Part shown: piece by piece, positions 57,717 through 64,000 of the stretch
How positions within the stretch are numbered: position 1 is the first letter of the stretch
Layout: each line of letters opens with the position of its first letter
DNA from: Corynebacterium curieae
GTDB lineage: Bacteria > Actinomycetota > Actinomycetes > Mycobacteriales > Mycobacteriaceae
Direction of reading: 5' to 3'
DNA length: 64,000 nucleotides
Assembly: GCF_027570035.1 (NCBI RefSeq)
Contig: NZ_JAKMUU010000003.1
Location: 186,001-250,000 of the forward strand
Program-made: the position numbers and the translations under genes
The notes under the pieces: model-generated
What the model saw: the letters and a program-made list of their open reading frames with translations, nothing else
Told to the model about the DNA's origin: nothing
Database searches by the model: none

Positions 57717-58027
57717 TAGCGGGCCGCCTCCCCGCCGCGAGCGAATGAGCCGCCAAAGGACTCATCAAAATCTGCAAAAGCGCGGATCTGCTCATGCGCT
57801 GCTTGAGCGGTGGCGGATAGATTATCCAACCGCCAGGCCCCTCGCTCATGTATCCGCGCCAAAACATTGCGAATGCGCTCCCCGTGGCTGCCGAAATTGC
57901 GCCCAGCCGCGGCCACAGGAAAATCCGGCACCTCGGCCCTGTGGGCATCGCGCTGCTCGTCGTTATCGGCCACAACCTGCTGTAGTGCGGACATCGCCTC
58001 CGAGGGGCGAAGAAAAACCTCAGACAT
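57716..58027 (-). CDS. Cassette gene A: divergent WXG100/EspC-like small protein
   Basis: 103 residues. Two predicted helices joined by a loop with NFGSHG where WXG100 proteins carry WxG. The N terminus MSEVFLRPSEAM has the same spacing of M, S, F and M as the EsxU-like protein at 61825-62139 (MSQTFKTQADVM). The C-terminal FADFDES fits the Y/FxxxD type VII export motif, followed by a Gly-rich tail as in EsxU. No signal peptide. It heads the cassette and is preceded by an element shared with esxU. The Esx relation is inferred from pattern, not from clear identity. Confidence 0.6.
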   Translation of the reverse strand: MSEVFLRPSEAMSALQQVVADNDEQRDAHRAEVPDFPVAAAGRNFGSHGERIRNVLARIHERGAWRLDNLSATAQAAHEQIRAFADFDESFGGSFARGGEAAR

Positions 58028-58063
58028 TGGTGTATTCCCCCAAATCCATATGCGGTAAAAGTG

Positions 58064-58103
58064 CTCACCTTCATTGGACTGGGGTTTACGCCAAATGGTT
58101 CCC
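58064..58103 (-). promoter_or_regulatory. ECF-type promoter element before cassette gene A (shared with esxU)
   Basis: Read on the minus strand: GGGAACC (-35-like, 58103-58097), a 17-base spacing counted from GGAAC, then AGTCC (-10-like, 58080-58076), about 49 bases before the gene A start. 34 of 40 bases are identical to the element at 62220-62259. The form resembles SigM/SigH-class ECF promoters. Confidence 0.75.
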
Positions 58104-58142
58104 TAGGTTTTCAAAAATCTTCCGCACCAAGCATCTTTGACG

Positions 58143-59486
58143 CTAGACCGAGGAAACGACGGCCGAAAGCCTCCCAGCAACCTTGCGGGCCTGTTCCTTG
58201 TCGGCCGCCTCCACCATGACGCGGAATACCTCCTCAGTGCCGGAGGGTCGCAACAGCACGCGGCCGGTCTCACCTAATTCTTCTTCGGCCTGGGCGATAG
58301 CCTCCTGGACTTCAGTGGCGTCCATGATGACACCCTTATCAGAGACCGGTACGTTAATGAGCACCTGCGGCAGCACAGTCATCACGGATGCCAATTCCTT
58401 AAGGGACTTCCCAGACTTGGCCATGCGCGCCATGATGGACAGGCCTGTTAGAGTGCCGTCGCCAGTGGTGCAATCATCTGGCAACACCACGTGACCGGAC
58501 TGCTCTCCGCCCAAGGAGAAATCTCCGCGGTTGAGCTCTTCCAACACGTAGCGGTCACCCACCGCAGTATGGCGTACCTCGATGCCCTGTTCCTGCATGG
58601 CCAGCTTCAGCCCCAGGTTAGACATGACGGTAGCAACCAAGGTGTTATAGCGCAGGTCATTATCGTCCTTCATGCCCACGGCTAGCAGCGCCATAATCTG
58701 ATCGCCGTCAATAACATTGCCCTCGGCATCCACGGCTAAGCAGCGGTCGGCGTCACCATCGTGGGCCAGGCCCAAATCGGCGCCATGCTCGACGACGGCC
58801 GCCTGTGCCTTTTCAATGTGCGTAGAACCGCAATCTTCATTGATATTGAAGGCATTTGGCTGATTGTGGATGGCAATGACCTCGGCACCGGCCGCCTCGT
58901 AGGCGATGGGGGCTACCTTGGAGGCCGCACCATTAGCGGTATCCACCACGGCCTTGATGCCACTCAGATCCGTAGAGACCACTTCCTTCAAGTGGTTAAG
59001 GTAGCGCTCGCGACCATCTGGAGCCTCCGAAATGATGCGCCCCAGCTTGGTGCCGGTCGGACCATCCTCAGTGAGGTTTTCCATGGTGGCCTGAATCTGA
59101 TCCTCAACCTCGTCCGGCAACTTCTTGCCGCCAGCGGAGAAGAACTTGATGCCGTTATCCGGCATCGGATTGTGGGAGGCGGAAATCATCACGCCGAGAT
59201 CCGCACCGTAATCATCCGTCAGGTACGCGATCGCCGGGGTAGGCAGCACGCCAACGCGGACCACATCCACTCCACGGGAGGCCAAACCGGAGGCAATGGC
59301 CGCATCCAGCATCTCGCCGGAAACGCGCGGGTCACGGCCGATAATTGCCAGCGGCTGGCGCTCATAAGATTCCCGCTTAGCGGTAAACACTTCCGCAGCA
59401 GCCTGGCCTAGCCGCAGGGCCAGAATCGGGGTCAGCTTCTTGTTCGCGAGGCCGCGAACGCCATCGGTTCCAAAAAGTCGAGTCAT
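58143..59486 (-). CDS. glmM: Phosphoglucosamine mutase GlmM
   Basis: Converts glucosamine 6-phosphate to 1-phosphate for peptidoglycan precursors. 447 residues. N-terminal [16 protein letters not shown]; phosphoserine loop [17 protein letters not shown] (about residues 98-114); metal loop [14 protein letters not shown]; sugar loop [10 protein letters not shown]-terminal [12 protein letters not shown] phosphate site. All catalytic blocks intact. Follows the cell-wall order with glmS about 7 kb away; here it is interrupted by the oxidoreductase and the cassette. Confidence 0.97.
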   Translation of the reverse strand: MTRLFGTDGVRGLANKKLTPILALRLGQAAAEVFTAKRESYERQPLAIIGRDPRVSGEMLDAAIASGLASRGVDVVRVGVLPTPAIAYLTDDYGADLGVMISASHNPMPDNGIKFFSAGGKKLPDEVEDQIQATMENLTEDGPTGTKLGRIISEAPDGRERYLNHLKEVVSTDLSGIKAVVDTANGAASKVAPIAYEAAGAEVIAIHNQPNAFNINEDCGSTHIEKAQAAVVEHGADLGLAHDGDADRCLAVDAEGNVIDGDQIMALLAVGMKDDNDLRYNTLVATVMSNLGLKLAMQEQGIEVRHTAVGDRYVLEELNRGDFSLGGEQSGHVVLPDDCTTGDGTLTGLSIMARMAKSGKSLKELASVMTVLPQVLINVPVSDKGVIMDATEVQEAIAQAEEELGETGRVLLRPSGTEEVFRVMVEAADKEQARKVAGRLSAVVSSV

Positions 59487-59602
59487 GCAGTCAATTATGC
59501 ACCGTACGCCCCGCCCCTTGCATGTTGGGGCGGTTTAGGCGGAGACAAGCTTCTAGTTTATCAATGCGTTGAGCAAAATTCCTTCCGTCTTCGCTTCCAT
59601 AA

Positions 59603-59859
59603 CTAGCTTGCGATGCAGCGGTGGATAGGTTCGAACGCTGAATTTTCCCGAATAGGACCGAGCCCCAACGGCTTTGGAATGGCTTTCCTTGAAGATTGCA
59701 TATCTTCTACTACTTCCGCCACTAACTTCAGAAGTTCCTGTTCTGCGCAGCTACGTCGACGTCCAACCACGATAATGAAGGAAACTCATCAATCGTCGCC
59801 ACGAGCTCATTGCACTCTCCGGACCGGAAGAGTTGATAGGTGTATTTGCTGACGCCCAT
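59603..59859 (-). pseudogene. Frameshifted small gene remnant
   Basis: From ATG 59859 (AAGGA nearby) a frame gives MGVSKYTYQLFRSGE...DVDVAAQNRNF and stops at 59728. The next frame continues as a protein-like sequence EQELLKLVAEVVEDMQSSRK...HRCIAS to 59603. The two pieces join naturally with a frameshift near 59740. No family recognised. Low GC suggests transfer from another source. Confidence 0.45.
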
Positions 59860-59954
59860 GCTTTAATTTCTTCCTTGCTCGGTCTGTAGTTTTGTATCGC
59901 TTTAAGAAGTTCCGAAAAGGCTATGTTTGCTGGGCTTCTTTTCGTTTTAGCCAA
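59751..59954 (-). CDS. Small helical protein of unknown function (67 aa)
   Basis: 67 residues from ATG 59954: MAKTKRSPANIAFSELLKA... Rich in Lys/Ser, one predicted helix. Overlaps the frameshifted remnant in another frame. It may be a real small gene of the inserted piece or a fragment of it. No RBS is strong. Confidence 0.35.
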   Translation of the reverse strand: MAKTKRSPANIAFSELLKAIQNYRPSKEEIKAWASANTPINSSGPESAMSSWRRLMSFLHYRGWTST

Positions 59955-60036
59955 GATTTATTCAACACTGCTACCCACGATTAATCAGTACTGCTTTGCA
60001 GGGGTGTCAATCTCCTCTGCAAAGCTCAAAACGACA

Positions 60037-60070
60037 AAAGCCGCCGCTCCCAACAGGAAGCAGCGGCTTT
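60037..60070 (-). terminator. rpsI terminator
   Basis: AAAGCCGCCGCT and AGCAGCGGCTTT pair with one mismatch around a 10-base loop. On the minus strand the hairpin is followed by TTTTGTCG. It lies about 33 bases after rpsI. Confidence 0.8.
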
Positions 60071-60102
60071 GCGTAGCGCTTGCGCGCGCAGTAAAAGCGA
60101 GA

Positions 60103-60636
60103 TTAACGCTTGGAGTACTGCGGTGCGCGACGTGCCTTGTGCAGACCAGCCTTCTTACGCTCAACTGCACGAGCATCACGGGTGAGCAGACCAGCCTTCT
60201 TCAGGGCGGTGCGGTCAGCCGGGTTGTAGATGTTCAGTGCACGAGCGATAGCCAGACGCAGGGCACCAGCCTGACCGGTTGGGCCGCCGCCGTTAACGGT
60301 GACCTTGAGGTCGAACTGGTTCTCGCGCTCCAGCAGGGTCAGCGGAGTGAGGATATCCTGCTGGTGCAGCTTGTTCGGGAAGTACTCGCCGAACTCGCGA
60401 CCGTTAACCACGATCTGGCCGGAGCCAGCAACGAGGCGAACACGAGCGACGGCGCGCTTACGGCGACCGACGGTCTGGATCGGGCCCTCGTGTACCGGAG
60501 CGGCAGCCTCGACCTCTTCGGTCTCGGCCGGTGCGATGGAATCACCGATGGTGTTGGTGAACTCTTCGGTAGCGGCGCTTGCTGCAGCGATGTCAGCAGC
60601 GTCGGCTACGTTGTTGTCGATGTTCTGCTCAGACAT
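60103..60636 (-). CDS. rpsI: 30S ribosomal protein S9
   Basis: 177 residues. The conserved core (about 52-177) includes [40 protein letters not shown] and the C-terminal tRNA-contacting [17 protein letters not shown]. An acidic/Ala-rich N-terminal extension of about 50 residues precedes it, as in corynebacteria. ATG overlaps the rplM stop by one base (TAATG). Confidence 0.97.
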   Translation of the reverse strand: MSEQNIDNNVADAADIAAASAATEEFTNTIGDSIAPAETEEVEAAAPVHEGPIQTVGRRKRAVARVRLVAGSGQIVVNGREFGEYFPNKLHQQDILTPLTLLERENQFDLKVTVNGGGPTGQAGALRLAIARALNIYNPADRTALKKAGLLTRDARAVERKKAGLHKARRAPQYSKR

Positions 60637-61079
60637 TACTGTGCCACCTGCTTAAACTCGAAGGTTTCCGGCTTCTGACCGGCGTACGGGTGCTCTTCGC
60701 CTGCAAAGACGTGCAGCTTCTTGATGGAAGCGCGGGAGAGCTTGTTGTGCGGCATCATGCCGGCAACGGATTCTTCGATAACGCGAACCGGGTTGGCGTC
60801 CAAAGACTGACCCAGGGTCATGGACTTCAGGCCGCCCGGGTAACCGGAGTGACGGTAGCGCATCTCGCGGCCGCGCTTTACGGAAGAAACGTGGATCTTG
60901 TCAGCGTTGATGATGATGACGTGGTCACCAGTGTCAACGTTCGGTGCGAACTGTGGCTTGTGCTTGCCGCGCAGCAGGTCTGCAACGGTGGAAGCGAGCT
61001 TGCCCAGCACCACATCAGTAGCGTCGATGACGTACCACTTGCGGGTGATGTCACCGCTCTTTGGGTGGAAAGTAGACAA
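60636..61079 (-). CDS. rplM: 50S ribosomal protein L13
   Basis: 147 residues from TTG 61079 with AAGGAG at 61085-61090 (minus). Start chosen because the protein then begins [20 protein letters not shown], the family N terminus; the frame is open to 61205, but no homologue has that part. [19 protein letters not shown] and [10 protein letters not shown] are typical. Leads the rplM-rpsI operon. Confidence 0.96.
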   Translation of the reverse strand: MSTFHPKSGDITRKWYVIDATDVVLGKLASTVADLLRGKHKPQFAPNVDTGDHVIIINADKIHVSSVKRGREMRYRHSGYPGGLKSMTLGQSLDANPVRVIEESVAGMMPHNKLSRASIKKLHVFAGEEHPYAGQKPETFEFKQVAQ

Positions 61080-61084
61080 TTTGA

Positions 61085-61090
61085 CTCCTT
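61085..61090 (-). promoter_or_regulatory. Ribosome binding site deciding the rplM TTG start
   Basis: AAGGAG on the minus strand, five bases before TTG 61079. It fixes a rare start codon. Confidence 0.8.
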
Positions 61091-61254
61091 GAAAGTCTGT
61101 CTCGGAACTGCCGGCCAGCGCTAAGCATCCATTCCCTCCCGTACAGCGGCCGGTGGAGACCTGCAGGGAGCTCTTCGCCAGCTGCTTGCCGACGAGCGAA
61201 CACATAGGTCTTCTACCCTACTTGCTCACCTGCCCAAAGACCAAAACGCCGAAA

Positions 61255-61289
61255 CCGGCACCTTCCGCAGCTCAAATGGAAGGTGCCGG
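61255..61289 (-). terminator. Terminator after the esxU-esxT unit
   Basis: A perfect 12-bp stem (CCGGCACCTTCC with its complement) and 11-base loop, followed on the minus strand by T-rich sequence. It lies 179 bases after esxT. The remaining 61290-61467 and 61091-61254 hold no recognisable gene; the latter must contain the rplM promoter. Confidence 0.85.
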
Positions 61290-61467
61290 CTCGTGGGTGT
61301 GGACTAGAAGAAGTACGACTTGAAAACTAGGAAAAGATAACAAAGCGTGTACACGCTCTACTCTCAGCCGCGGCTGCGGCCGCGTCCGCCCCCTGCCAAC
61401 CGGATATGGCATGTGGCACCGCAGTCCCGACCGAGAATGGATGGGAATGGACTCGCAGTGGTGAGGC

Positions 61468-61755
61468 TTAGCCCCAGCTGGCAGCGGCGCGGCGGTTGAC
61501 GTCGCTCATCGCGTCATTGCCTTGGGAAACGGTCTTGGAGATGGTGGCGAGCACGGTATTGAGCTCCTGGGATGCCTGATCCCACTTGGCCTGTGCCTGG
61601 TTGTATGCCACGGCAGACTCGCCTTCCCAGGTGCTCACCATCGGCTGCAGACGAGCTTTCAGGTCTGCCAAGGTGCTGTTAATCCGACCGGAGGTGGCGT
61701 TGATATCAGCAGCGGCGGAAGAAATGGCTCCGAATTCGTACTTGATCTCGGACAT
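61468..61755 (-). CDS. esxT: WXG100 protein EsxT-like (ESX-4 substrate)
   Basis: 95 residues with the WXG motif TWEGES (about 42-47) between two helices and an RRAAASWG C terminus, as in Mtb EsxT. ESX-4 substrates are secreted as dimers with EsxU through the EccC-driven channel. RBS AAGGG precedes ATG 61755. Order esxU-esxT here is co-directional with 69 bases between. Confidence 0.92.
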   Translation of the reverse strand: MSEIKYEFGAISSAAADINATSGRINSTLADLKARLQPMVSTWEGESAVAYNQAQAKWDQASQELNTVLATISKTVSQGNDAMSDVNRRAAASWG

Positions 61756-61824
61756 GTGGTGGTGGATTCCCTTCTGTGAATCTATAGCCTTTCGGCTGTG
61801 GAACGGTGCAATATACGGTGTGGT

Positions 61825-62139
61825 CTAGAGGGCGAGGCCGCCGCCAACGTTGGAAAAGGCCTGGGTGTTTTCTGCTTCCACGTTGTCGAAGTTGTGGGCA
61901 TTGCTGCGGATATTGTCAGAGATAGAGGCCAATGCCTCGCGCAACTGCTGTGCAGAGGTGTTATAGCGCTGCATCAGGTCATCAAAGGAGACCTGCGCCT
62001 GGCCAGCCCAACTGCCGCGCACGGAATCGACAACGCCCTGCAGGCGGGTGAGCTCGCCTTGGACTTCATCATTGGTGTTATCGACCTTGCCGGCGGTGGA
62101 GATCATGACATCGGCTTGAGTCTTAAAAGTCTGAGACAT
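61825..62139 (-). CDS. esxU: WXG100 protein EsxU-like (ESX-4 substrate)
   Basis: 104 residues from ATG 62139 (MSQTFKTQADVM); WXG motif SWAGQA near residue 45, helix pair, and a Gly/Ala tail. Partner of EsxT. A GTG at 62208 in frame could add 23 residues, but the RBS AGGAGG ahead of 62139 (plus 62150 region) supports the shorter form. The upstream region contains the ECF-like element. Likely first gene of the esxU-esxT transcript. Confidence 0.9.
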   Translation of the reverse strand: MSQTFKTQADVMISTAGKVDNTNDEVQGELTRLQGVVDSVRGSWAGQAQVSFDDLMQRYNTSAQQLREALASISDNIRSNAHNFDNVEAENTQAFSNVGGGLAL

Positions 62140-62219
62140 AAGAGTGCGCCCCTCCTTAGGGCGGGTGAGATAGTGAGTGTTTCCCCCGAAAAAGCAACTG
62201 CGTTTCACAGCTGTGCTTT

Positions 62220-62259
62220 CTCACCTTTATTGGACTGAGCTTTCGGCCAAACGGTTCCC
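62220..62259 (-). promoter_or_regulatory. ECF-type promoter element before esxU (shared with cassette gene A)
   Basis: Minus strand: GGGAACC (62259-62253), 17 bases from GGAAC to AGTCC (62236-62232), leaving an 80- to 90-base leader before esxU. 34/40 identical to 58064-58103. In M. tuberculosis SigM activates esxT-esxU from GGAAC-type promoters, as I recall. Confidence 0.75.
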
Positions 62260-62281
62260 GGCTTAAGCAAAATTTTTAAGA

Positions 62282-63406
62282 CTATTTTTTGACTAGACTT
62301 TCAGTAGCCATGCGGCAGGCTGCTTTTTGTACAGCGTTGGAATTGTGGCGAGTGTGGCAGCCCACGGACATTTGGTGTCCGCGGTCCTCCCAGGTAGTCC
62401 ACTCCACCAATGAGCCGTCCCCGGGATCTTCGGTATAGCTCAGGCGGCCAGCCTTTTCGGTGGCCTCGCGAAGGTCTGGGTCTTCGTCCACTTGCGCGTG
62501 GATTTCTTCAAAAAGGGCGTCAGCTGGGACGTTAAACATTTCATCCGCCGCTAAAAGGATGCGCAGGTTGGGGTCCTCACCGGTGGCAGTAACTAGGCCA
62601 TCTTCGACCTTGGTGTGGAATCCGCTAGGTACAACCACGGACATTCCCTCGACGTCGAGGTGCTTCTCCCCTGGGTTTAATTCTTCGCCGCCAGGTTTCA
62701 GTGCACTTGGCGCTTCAGATTGTGGCGAAGCAGGCGCGGACTCTGGAGTGCTATCGCGTCCGGGATCAGCCGCACGTGGTTGGGGGCGCGAGGAGTCTGG
62801 AGCGGCATCATCGTCGCTTGATGCTTGGGCACCGATAGCCCACCAGGAAGCCCCAGCTACAGCAATGATGACCACTGCAATGGCCACGTGGAAGATATCG
62901 ATAGCTCCGAGCCAACCGCGCAGACGATCAGACCAACTAGGCGCTATTGGCTCTTCGGACACGGGTGCTTCCATCACCGTGGTGGGCGGGGCCGTGTCAG
63001 CGGACTGGGCAGTTGGATCTGGCGAGGGAGCTGCTGCGTGTCGTGCAGCCAACGGGGAGATAGCCGGTCCTGGGTCGACAAGGCGTACCCCAGTTACCTC
63101 CAATTGCCGGCAGATGATGGTTGTGGCTTCTTGCGCGATATCGGTGCCAAAAGAATCTGCAACCACGCAGGCTTCTACTTCCGGCCAGGACGGCCCAGCC
63201 ATCTTGGATATCTGGTCCATGACCTGACCTAAGGCCCAGCCTTCTACGATGCCGGTGCCTGGCAGATCATAGCGGTAGACCGTTTCGGGGCCTTCAAAGA
63301 TAGTGGCCGCGTCCAGGATAGTAACCGTAATCGGTTCTGCGCTGGTTACACCTCCTTTGGAAGTAGGGGTCTCGCTGTGCGGATCGGCGCTCAGGTGGGT
63401 GGTCAT
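62282..63406 (-). CDS. Type VII secretion-associated protein, Rv3446c family
   Basis: 374 residues. N-terminal domain (about 25-135) with VTILDAATIFEGPETVYRYDLPG, matching the Rv3446c-like ESX-4 protein. A Pro/Ala linker, a single membrane helix (about 172-192, IFHVAIAVVIIAVAGASWWA), then a C-terminal domain (about 255-374) with DPNLRILLAADEMFNVP. The N part is cytoplasmic and the C part is extracytoplasmic by helix position. It abuts eccC (stop TAA directly followed by ATG). Function unknown; constant ESX-4 partner. Confidence 0.88.
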   Translation of the reverse strand: MTTHLSADPHSETPTSKGGVTSAEPITVTILDAATIFEGPETVYRYDLPGTGIVEGWALGQVMDQISKMAGPSWPEVEACVVADSFGTDIAQEATTIICRQLEVTGVRLVDPGPAISPLAARHAAAPSPDPTAQSADTAPPTTVMEAPVSEEPIAPSWSDRLRGWLGAIDIFHVAIAVVIIAVAGASWWAIGAQASSDDDAAPDSSRPQPRAADPGRDSTPESAPASPQSEAPSALKPGGEELNPGEKHLDVEGMSVVVPSGFHTKVEDGLVTATGEDPNLRILLAADEMFNVPADALFEEIHAQVDEDPDLREATEKAGRLSYTEDPGDGSLVEWTTWEDRGHQMSVGCHTRHNSNAVQKAACRMATESLVKK

Positions 63407-64000
63407 TTACTTCTCTCCTTCTATATACACCGCTTGGGCAATGCCAAGGTTTTCGCCGCGGATGCTCCACTGGCCGCGGCCGGGTGGTTGATGGCTGGGT
63501 TTTAAGCCAAAGATGGTGCCTTCGTCCCGGTCGGCGTCGAAAAGCAGCAACGCTGGCTGAAGATCACGCACGGCGGAGAAGAACTGGCCAAAGAGTGCTC
63601 GCCCGATTCCACCGGATTTGCGGGCGATGACTAGATGCAGACCAATGTCGCGGGCGTGAGGGAGCAGCTCCAGGAGAGGCGATAAGGCGATATCGCTCAG
63701 CAAATCAGCATCATCAATGACCAGGTAAATATCTGGGCCCTCCCACCAATCCCGCGCGGCAAGCTGCGCTGGCGTAATGTCCGGACCTGGAAGACGGGAT
63801 TCCAGGGTGCGGACGGTATCTAGGATGGTCTTCTGGGCGCTGGACTGTGTTGCGGCGTAGGCGGCAACCATGTCTTCGTCCAAGGTTCCCAAGTGGGCGC
63901 GGCGCTGATCGATGACCACTAGGCGCGCGTCTTTGCGCGCGAAGCCACTAATCCCGCGCATGATCTGCGCCAGGAAGGTGGATTTGCCACACCCCTGCGC
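63407..64000 (-). CDS. eccC: ESX-4 ATPase EccC, C-terminal part
   Basis: The last part of the FtsK/SpoIIIE-type motor of type VII secretion; the gene continues past the right edge. The visible part begins at the Walker A of the third ATPase domain (AQGCGKSTFLAQIMRG). A Walker B-like strand follows (IYLVIDDADLL), then the C-terminal LFDADRDEGTIFGLKPSHQPPGRG. This domain binds Esx substrates through their C-terminal motif in known systems. Ends immediately before the Rv3446c-like gene. Confidence 0.93.
   Translation of the reverse strand, partial: AQGCGKSTFLAQIMRGISGFARKDARLVVIDQRRAHLGTLDEDMVAAYAATQSSAQKTILDTVRTLESRLPGPDITPAQLAARDWWEGPDIYLVIDDADLLSDIALSPLLELLPHARDIGLHLVIARKSGGIGRALFGQFFSAVRDLQPALLLFDADRDEGTIFGLKPSHQPPGRGQWSIRGENLGIAQAVYIEGEK

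Larger units (their letters stand above)
59487..60102. other. Low-GC stretch with decayed small ORFs
   Basis: 616 bases between rpsI and glmM. Visual GC is well below the neighbours (mid-40s versus about 60). It holds overlapping short minus-strand frames, described separately, but no intact known gene; the rpsI terminator lies at its right end. In M. tuberculosis glmM and rpsI are adjacent, so this looks like an inserted, decaying piece. Confidence 0.6.

Noticed and set aside
61290..61467. Possible small RNA or gene after esxT
   Set aside because: No frame with an RBS and no strong structure apart from the terminator at 61255-61289.

Overview
The window looks like a chromosomal segment of a Corynebacterium. 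It is GC-rich and carries a monomeric NADP isocitrate dehydrogenase, a MocR-type PdxR beside pdxST, the actinobacterial DnaE2/ImuA'/ImuB mutasome, a WhiB protein next to sigD/rsdA, GroEL1 with a His-containing tail, and an ESX-4 (type VII secretion) locus. From about 28 kb to the right edge, the order guaB3-guaB-DUF5319-rsdA-sigD-whiB-groEL-groES-tsaD-rimI-tsaB-tsaE-alr-glmS-glmM-rpsI-rplM-esxT-esxU-Rv3446c-like-eccC follows, as I recall it, the Mycobacterium tuberculosis Rv3410c-Rv3447c order. I cannot name the species. I recognise no tRNA, rRNA, CRISPR array, prophage or intact insertion sequence.

Layout. 0-9 kb: truncated MFS exporter, icd, pdxT-pdxS with divergent pdxR, a tiny membrane protein, and the methionine operon metY-metX. 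9-14.5 kb: HNH/DUF222 protein, folD with a DUF3017 membrane protein, trmL, two PH-domain membrane proteins, and a small XRE regulator with a membrane partner. 14.5-24.2 kb: dnaE2, the methionine importer metQ-metN-metI, a sucrase/ferredoxin-like protein, an AMIN-like lipoprotein, and imuB-imuA'. A second HNH/DUF222 copy follows. 25.9-33.2 kb: guaA, guaB3, guaB, then the rsdA-sigD-whcB regulatory block. 33.2-43.4 kb: a UvrA-like ATPase, groEL-groES under a CIRCE element, an ABC transporter with a divergent two-component system, a secreted metallophosphatase and a small conserved protein. 43.5-51.8 kb: t6A genes tsaD, rimI, tsaB, tsaE with a SucE-like exporter inserted among them, then alr and glmS. 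51.8-58.0 kb: a large FAD/Fe-S oxidoreductase, an alpha/beta-hydrolase-like protein, and a three-gene cassette of unknown function. 58.1-64 kb: glmM, a low-GC decayed stretch, rpsI-rplM, esxT, esxU, a type VII secretion-associated protein and the C-terminal part of EccC.

Main result. The three-gene cassette at 55.7-58.0 kb encodes a small divergent WXG100-like protein, a 584-residue Pro/Glu-rich protein with 25 cysteines and a central hydrophobic segment, and a small charged helical protein. Its upstream region shares a 40-bp element (34/40 identical) with the region upstream of esxU-esxT. The element reads GGGAACC, about 17 bases, then AGTCC toward each gene, which looks like an ECF-sigma promoter. 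I infer that the cassette is co-expressed with ESX-4 substrates and may be an undescribed ESX-4-linked secreted system.

Other signals: a 14-mer (GGCGTCGGCAAGCG) found six times exactly and at least seven times with one mismatch; a shared motif ACCGCTTnGTCTA before metY (twice) and metQ (once, inverted), matching a McbR-type operator; a strong LexA box before dnaE2 and a half-conserved one before imuA'; and an alpha/beta-hydrolase with glycine where the nucleophile serine is expected.
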